Assembly: GCA_019648995.1 (NCBI GenBank)
Contig: BLXT01006930.1
Location: forward strand, 375,689-413,164
DNA: 37,476 nucleotides
Direction of reading: 5' to 3'
From: Plakobranchus ocellatus
Lineage: Eukaryota; Mollusca; Gastropoda; Plakobranchidae
Positions within the stretch are counted from its first letter, which is position 1. Every line of letters starts with the position of its first letter. Below the pieces are notes generated by a model. The model was not told the DNA's origin, did not search any database, and saw only the letters and a program-made list of their open reading frames with translations. Positions 32,201 to 37,476 of the stretch are shown piece by piece. Made by a program: the position numbers and the translations under genes.

Positions 32201-33095
32201 ATAGACGCACTGCACGGATAGGTTTGCCCCAAACCACCCCAACCCTTCTTCAGTCTGCAAGATGCATGCTCGGTGTTATGAAAAAAAGGTCTAGCAAAGA
32301 GTGCTGTGTATTTAATAAGTTTGAACAGTTTGTTGCATGCAGTGTCAACGCCGTTGTTTTTTTTTTTTTTTCTCTCTGACTCTAAGTCCTTTAATATTTT
32401 CGGGTTGTTTATGCAGAGAAGCGCCGCTAAATCTAGACTAGGTTTATTTCTGAGAGTATGACCAATCACAAATCGGCAAAATTCCGGATTTTGTGATAAA
32501 AATGCGGATTTCCTAAATGCAGGTCATTTTCTGGTAGAATTTCGGGACGAATCCGGAATTTCCAGAACAGAAGGCATGTCTGTGTAGGCTAAAGGTTAAG
32601 CACAAATTAACTGCACATTTTCATTTTGTCAAACAATTAGCAGAAATTCTCTGTAGACCATTGTGTAAATTCTTGATGGCTACATTTTGGTACAAACATG
32701 AGACTGGTCTTGCACTAATCCAGCTGGTATTAAGAAACGAGGATGTTTAAAGCTTACACTTTGGATTTTGAATGCCTTCAATCTTTAGGATCATTTTCAT
32801 TTCAGCGCTGGATTTATAAACAAGAAACCAGTACCCTTGACTGTGACCAAGGGAAAATCTCTCAGTAATTTAATTTTGAAGTACATTTACCCACGAATAA
32901 GAGCACTTTTTTCCCCATTAAAAGTTATATGTGAAGTCTGAGACTCATTTATGACCAAATTTCTAAGACCAGAAAGATGTGATTACATGTCATACTCACA
33001 CTTATCAGGAAGATAGTGTCTTGTGAGAAGTTTGGAATGATATTAACATGTTCTTTCTCTGCCAAAAACTCAACTTCCGAGGGATCCATCGCCAT
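26079..33095 (-). CDS. GINS2: GINS2 (PSF2), GINS complex subunit, complete five-exon gene
   Basis: This entry is the whole spliced gene; the exons follow separately. Known: GINS2/Psf2 forms the GINS tetramer with GINS1, GINS3 and GINS4. GINS joins CDC45 and MCM2-7 as the CMG helicase at DNA replication forks in the nucleus. Seen: five minus-strand exons join to 188 codons plus TAG, against 185 residues in human. Matches along the whole length include [17 protein letters not shown] (human [17 protein letters not shown]), [16 protein letters not shown] ([16 protein letters not shown]), [17 protein letters not shown] (NIPKADEIRTLVKDMWD) and [13 protein letters not shown] ([13 protein letters not shown]). 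All introns are GT-AG. The start ATG (complement of 33093-33095) is followed two codons later by another in-frame ATG (33087-33089); the second would match the human start MDAAEVEF more closely. The gene appears intact. Confidence 0.96.
26208..27702 (-). other. GINS2 intron 4
   Basis: 1.5-kb GT-AG intron. Contains a diverged tandem duplication (26974-27202), a poly-A run near 27259 and three ambiguous bases at 27296-27298. Confidence 0.9.
26974..27202. repeat. diverged tandem duplication, about 119-bp period
   Basis: Units at about 26974-27080 and 27093-27202 both begin AACATGAAGCAAAGCT and run through AAACACAACAC, AGTCTTC, CATGAA and GGCAACA to AAAGGCCTC. Divergence is moderate, with small indels. 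Confidence 0.8.
27703..27829 (-). CDS. GINS2: GINS2 exon 4
   Basis: The acceptor is TTCCTTCTAG and the donor is AAG|GTGTGG. It encodes [42 protein letters not shown]. Phase 2 in, phase 0 out. Confidence 0.95.
27830..30026 (-). other. GINS2 intron 3
   Basis: 2.2-kb GT-AG intron, AT-rich, containing the second SINE-like fragment (29335-29435). No other feature recognised. Confidence 0.9.
29335..29435 (-). mobile_element. tRNA-derived SINE-like fragment, copy 2
   Basis: On the minus strand, TAGTACAGTGG (complement of 29418-29428) fits pol III box A, and GGGTCAGACCC (complement of 29352-29362) is a box-B-like sequence 55 bases on. The tract between the boxes, with a shared ATCTGCA-GGACTT core on the minus strand, parallels the copy at 17690-17766. 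Ends not resolved. Confidence 0.5.
30027..30126 (-). CDS. GINS2: GINS2 exon 3
   Basis: The acceptor is TTCTGTGTACAG and the donor is GTG|GTAAGG. It encodes [32 protein letters not shown]. Length matches human residue for residue (WM to MP is 24 residues in both). Phase 1 in, phase 2 out. Confidence 0.94.
30127..30787 (-). other. GINS2 intron 2
   Basis: 661-base GT-AG intron, AT-rich, two ambiguous bases at 30657-30658. Nothing else recognised. Confidence 0.9.
30788..30902 (-). CDS. GINS2: GINS2 exon 2
   Basis: The acceptor is TTTTATTTCCAG and the donor is TAG|GTGCTT. It encodes [38 protein letters not shown]. Phase 0 in, phase 1 out. Confidence 0.95.
30923..31066. repeat. 72-bp tandem duplication
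   Basis: Two head-to-tail copies, 30923-30994 and 30995-31066. Both begin CATACTCCTATAATTGAATA; the first 40 bases differ at one position and the rest at several. Confidence 0.93.
31176..31215 (-). mobile_element. possible SINE box A fragment
   Basis: The minus-strand sequence GGGCTCAGTTGGTAGA resembles the tRNA-like head (box A) of many SINEs. No box B follows, so it is a fragment or chance. Confidence 0.3.
31257..32582. mobile_element. hAT-like non-autonomous DNA transposon
   Basis: The terminal inverted repeats are CAGACATGCC (31257-31266) and GGCATGTCTG (32573-32582). They are flanked by the exact direct repeat TGTAGG at 31251-31256 and 32583-32588. CAG-starting ends suggest the hAT superfamily; a 6-bp duplication is shorter than the usual 8 bp but is known for some hAT groups, so the family call is tentative. 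The element is 1,326 bp. Its longest frame (minus strand, 32167-32469, beginning [20 protein letters not shown]) has no transposase signature I can name. It is probably an internally deleted copy. Confidence 0.72.
33000..33095 (-). CDS. GINS2: GINS2 exon 1
   Basis: It encodes [20 protein letters not shown] and [12 protein letters not shown], the conserved Psf2 N-terminus. The donor is AGT|GTGAGT. Phase 0 out. No untranslated first exon was located upstream. Confidence 0.94.
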
Positions 33096-33437
33096 CCTGA
33101 GAGTGTTCCAGACTTAGGTGTAAAGATTTATAAGTCACAGCTCTGCTTACTGATTTCACAAATCCTGTATTGTCATAAGAGGATGTTTGTCTCATTTGTC
33201 AATAGAACTAAACATCCTGTTGTTATTTTAAATTTATGAAAATCAAATTCAAAGTTTGTAATAGCTACGAACTATAACAATTACACTTCAAAGCTCATTT
33301 CAATGCAATGTAAAATTAAAAACGAGAACAAAGTTGCTGGTTTAAAAGTATGAGTTGTGAAGGTAAATGTAGCACCCCTTCCCCCCCCCCCTTTTATCTT
33401 TTCAGCTTCACCCAATGAATGTTTTCTGTCACATTGA

Positions 33438-33503
33438 CTTTCCTAACAATATCCTCTTTATTTACCACAACTTTCCTAACAATACCCTCTTTATTTACCA
33501 CAA
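33438..33503. repeat. 33-bp tandem duplication
   Basis: Copies 33438-33470 and 33471-33503, both beginning CTTTCCTAACAATA, differ at one position. A decayed third copy may follow. Confidence 0.93.
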
Positions 33504-33544
33504 TGTGGAAATCTTTCTAAAAAATACCCTTTGTAGTTACTGTT

Positions 33545-33985
33545 AGACCTAGATCTAAATCTAGGCCTGCCCTATATCTCCAGATTGGTAGAAACCAATC
33601 TAGAATCTTCATTAGATCTAGATCTGGGCCTTGTTTTTCTGGTGTTTTCTTACATCAACACCAATCTTACGTTTTTTTTGATGAATTGATGATTATTGTT
33701 ATTTTTGGATGTTACTTAAATTTCAAAGGCCTCTCCCGTCGCAAATGAAAAGTTGTGGAAGAATCGTTATGATTAGGCCGATGACCTCTTCATTTTGTGA
33801 GCAGTGATAGGTAGAGGGTGTCAAGGTATAATACATTAGATGTGTAGGCTAGATCTGGATTTTACATCATTCTCTAGATCTAGAAATCTAGATCTAGATC
33901 TAAATCTAGATATCTCATGAATTTACAAGATACGTTACTTGATCTCGAGGACTTAGATTCTATCTAATTTTAGATCTTAGCCATA
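33545..33985. repeat. TCTAGATC palindrome cluster
   Basis: AGATCTAGATCT-like words recur at about 33549-33564, 33600-33625, 33849-33856 and 33873-33912. The densest part is 33880-33912, where TCTAGA and AGATCT alternate. Confidence 0.75.
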
Positions 33986-36900
33986 ATATAGCCTACCTAT
34001 AGCTGTAGCACGAATTCGATCTTTCAACCTAAATAAATCTTACAATAGCTTTAATTTTGATAGAACGATAGATTAACTGCAGGTCTAGGTCCAGAATAGA
34101 TCCTTTCGGTCATTTAATATTACAAATCGAACGAATCCATTGAAGACCATTTAATCCAGCAGTCTGATACAACACTTTCTTACTAGTGTCGGAATTCCCG
34201 GCAAAACTAAAATTTCTTATCGATATCAATTGAGACACATAGAATTAAATTTAGATCAAAACGAAAGAGTTCCTTTATAAAAAAAATTGATTCCATATTT
34301 TTGTTTCATCAATCATTAATCTCAGATTTGTAGTCTCAGGCGTAATAATAAGTCATTTTATAAGCTTCTTGGGCTGATCAATGCGATTTCTTGAACATAT
34401 TTCGGAAGATATGTTTGTTATTGCATGTATTATTTTTAAGTATTCGATAGTAGACTTTTTTTTTAACCTCCAACAACTGTCAATTTTAGGCCTTCATGTG
34501 CTTTAACGTTTTTTTATTTTTATTTAATAATTTTCATAACAAATGTTTGTTTGTCGCTATATTTGATTTTCATAATAGCACAACAATGAATCGGAATCTT
34601 GAATTAATTTTTGTATTTCCGTGCCTTCTTCGTCACATGGCTCCATTTTCAGTCTTGATCATTTTTTTTTCTCTTCACTTTCGGACATCATATATGTATG
34701 TGCAATGGCCAGCAAACCGTATTACAACATGCATGGACCTTTCCGCGAGTGTTCGAATTCAGTCTGTTATTGACACCCCGGCCTGATGAAGGTCTAAAGA
34801 TCTGAGATCACCTTGTTGTGGATGGTCTATCTATACACAAAAACAAATCATCCCTTTACTCATGCCTATTTTTCCCCCCATCATCTTAATGTTTAAAAAC
34901 TAATAGCTTCTCCTAAAAGCTTTCCCTTTTCAACTTTTATAGTTTCAAACTCAGTTCTCTAAAATAGATCATTTTTCCTTAAATATATCTCAAGCACAAG
35001 AGCATAAATTTCTAGTTTTACACTAAATCTGTTTCTTTTCTTTTCATGTGTCCTCATTTAAAAAAAAAAATCAATACGAAAGCCTACATAAATTTCAAAC
35101 TATTCATTTGACATAAGGACAATTGGTTATAAATTGTTGCAGCGATCTTTTCTCATTACACACCTCTATAATGACAACTGTAGTAGAATTTAATATTTTG
35201 CAGTCAATGCAATTAAAACTTGTTAAATTGACTTGAAAGGGTTAATTTTTCCAGATGTTTTTCTTTAATTCTGATTATTCTATTATACATGTGGGAATGT
35301 GCAGTGTTTTATGCAGGGTAAGAAAGAGGTTGCTGACTGGCATAAATATTAACTCTTTCTGTTGAGTATTCATCCCACCAAAATCATGGAAATTTAGTAT
35401 AGACGGGTAGGCATGAGGAGCTAATGATTCTAATTCGTAAAAAATTAGAATGAATGTAAAAAAAAGTGCCTTCAGTTCTTAAATTTATGAATCAATTTTT
35501 TAAAGCTCATCAATACCCTCATATTCCCTCCTCCTTTTTATTATTGATTATCAATATCATTACATTTCGCTCTACAGTTGGCTACAAAAAAAGTACATAT
35601 CTTGGGGGATTGAAAAGAACATTATTAACTTAACTGTCAAAAGAAGTTCAAACAATGCAATCCAATTTCTACTTTCAATTTTGTTTTATCAAAAATGATT
35701 CCACAAATGAGCCATGTTGCATGGCCAAAAATGAATAATTGTCACTTTTATCTCCTGAAATCTCAGCACTAGAAGTTCCTTGTGTATTCAACATTTACTC
35801 ACCGGTTTCCGTGTAGTGTATGTCTATTTGAGGGAGATAGGGGTCTGAAATTTGAAATCCTTTATCCTAAAAGATTGCGGTGTGGTGAGAAAATCTACTG
35901 AGGTCAAAAAGGTGATGTTAACATTGACCTATCAGTTCATAACAACTAAAAGGCATATTCCTGGAAATTGGGATAAACTCCCATGACATCCACTTGAATA
36001 AAGTTGCTTGTAAGTCAACTTTATCATCATTATTCTTTTTAGTATATTACATATACTTTGTCTTCGCGTTTTTAGATTGTTATTAATATTATCTTCATCA
36101 CAATCATCGTTTATTGACTACCATCTTGGCTTTGTGATTATTTATGTATTATTGTCTTCTGATTAGTAAAAACAAAAAAAAAATACAAAAATACAGATAC
36201 CGACACAAAAGAAAAGAAATTTAAAAAAAAATGTCAATATCAATTTAAATTTTACTCTAGACTTTTCCCTTATCTGAGCTGTTAGGAACAATGGAAGAAA
36301 TGACAGACAAATTTGATAGTCCATCAGAATCAGCATTTGTACAGCCCAAAAAGGACTCAGGGGTAATTTGAACTCGATTCTCAACTTGCCTTACTTTGTA
36401 TGACTAAAAAATTTTGTAGTTCCCTTTAATTTTACATCAATATTATACATACAGAGAGATACTTCTTCGTATAATATTTGTATGAGTTACGTCCTTGTGC
36501 TGTGTAAACTAAGGCAGCAATTAGGATTCACTCAGATTTTGTAAAATTTTGACCAGTGACAGTGGGTTAACTTTCAAACAATCAAACAATCACTCATGTC
36601 ATAGCAGCCAAAAAGCATTTAAAAGACCTGTGACACCTCATGAATAATTAATTTCTGTGCTATTTGAGTGAAGCTGTGTGCTGTAAGATAAGCTCTGTGA
36701 CTAACTGGCATTATTGATAATCACTTTGCTCAACTCTTACATCCAATGAACATTTCAAGAACAATCTTTTGCCTGAGACCTTTTTTATAAACTTTGTCTT
36801 TATGTTCACAGGTTATTTGAATAAAGACACAAAAAACCATTTGGAATTATAATAGATTGCTGTGCTTGAAAGTTCTCCTCCAAACTTTATATCTTTAAAT

Positions 36901-37381
36901 TGACCAATGGGTATCCACTGCCCAATGCTTCCTTTATCTATGATCTTTAGTGGTTGTCAAGGACACTACTACTGTATATGAAAATAATTATGTAAAGCAA
37001 ACCAAAAATGAACTAAAGGAAAGAAATACATAATGTATGTCAATTATTTTATTGCAATTTCTGTAACAATTATAAATAAACTAATAGTGATATGCTGCCT
37101 GTGCCTCTATAGGACTGCCTCAGAGGTTAATGCCACATCTCCTCTTCTCCAAATTGATTATCTGGGGAAAAAAGGTTACACAGGTACTTAGAAGAGTCTC
37201 TTTAGGATAGTAAATCACATTCTAAAGATTCAACTTTACTTATCAGACATACATATATTATACAATTATTTCAATTACTTCATAATGTAGATTTTAAAAA
37301 AATTAATTATCCAAATAAAATATCAAAAACATATTCTAGTACCAAATAGTTTGAATGAAGCACTCTTTGTGTCTTCTTAGT

Positions 37382-37475
37382 GACAGCGCACACGGGGGGC
37401 AGCAGTTTGGGCTTCCAACGGTGCAACAACCAACATGTTTGGAAACGCTATAATTTTTTTACTAACAGCGCACAC
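37382..37475. repeat. direct repeat of ACAGCGCACAC at window end
   Basis: ACAGCGCACAC occurs at 37382-37392 and again at 37465-37475, about 83 bases apart. It could be the edge of a longer tandem array or the ends of a repeat that runs off the window. Confidence 0.5.
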
Positions 37476-37476
37476 T

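Larger units (their letters stand above)
30903..32999 (-). other. GINS2 intron 1
   Basis: 2.1-kb GT-AG intron. More than half is the hAT-like element at 31257-32582. The 72-bp tandem duplication lies directly at the acceptor side, upstream of exon 2 in transcript direction. Confidence 0.9.
33096..37476. other. GINS2 upstream region, no gene recognised
   Basis: The GINS2 promoter should lie in the first part, but no TATA box or convincing initiator stands out. The region has a 33-bp tandem duplication (33438-33503), a cluster of TCTAGATC-type palindromes (33545-33985), a nine- to ten-C run near 33382, and a direct repeat at the very end. Short frames such as 34496-34786 show no protein family. 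Confidence 0.6.

Noticed and set aside
34496-34786. 96-codon plus-strand frame, Phe-rich
   Set aside because: T-rich DNA gives a hydrophobic-looking peptide. I found no signal-peptide or domain logic and no splice partners.

Overview
This is a stretch of animal nuclear DNA. It is AT-rich, holds many small exons with GT-AG introns, and has only short scattered open frames, microsatellites, small DNA transposons and tRNA-derived SINE-like fragments. Two protein-coding genes can be read by splicing. The combination of a GSE1 gene, a GINS2 gene and small introns fits a bilaterian invertebrate, perhaps a mollusc or other lophotrochozoan. The phylum is a guess: the sequence does not prove it.

Plus strand, about 1755 to 15722: the orthologue of vertebrate GSE1 (genetic suppressor element 1), a nuclear scaffold associated with the LSD1-CoREST-HDAC repressor complex. 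I assembled 16 constitutive coding exons and two candidate in-frame microexons. Reading phase stays continuous across every junction, giving about 1,417 codons without the microexons. The start codon lies upstream of the first recognised exon and is not found. A long 3' untranslated or flanking region follows, interrupted by a 33-base assembly gap (19326-19358) and a Tigger/pogo-like non-autonomous transposon (19466-20239).

Minus strand, 33095 down to 26079: a complete five-exon GINS2 (PSF2) gene of 188 codons, encoding a subunit of the GINS part of the CMG replicative helicase. Its introns carry a 1.3-kb hAT-like element with a 6-bp target duplication (31257-32582), SINE-like fragments and several two-copy tandem duplications.

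The two genes face each other tail to tail. From memory, human GSE1 and GINS2 also sit tail to tail at 16q24.1, so the pair looks like an ancient linkage kept since the bilaterian ancestor. The most interesting internal feature is the splicing architecture of the GSE1 3' half: six consecutive exons, including a 54-nt candidate cassette exon, all begin and end in phase 1, so any of them could be skipped without a frameshift. The 54-nt exon would insert 18 residues into the best-conserved GSE1 motif. The last 4.4 kb (33096-37476) is the GINS2 upstream region; I found no further gene there.
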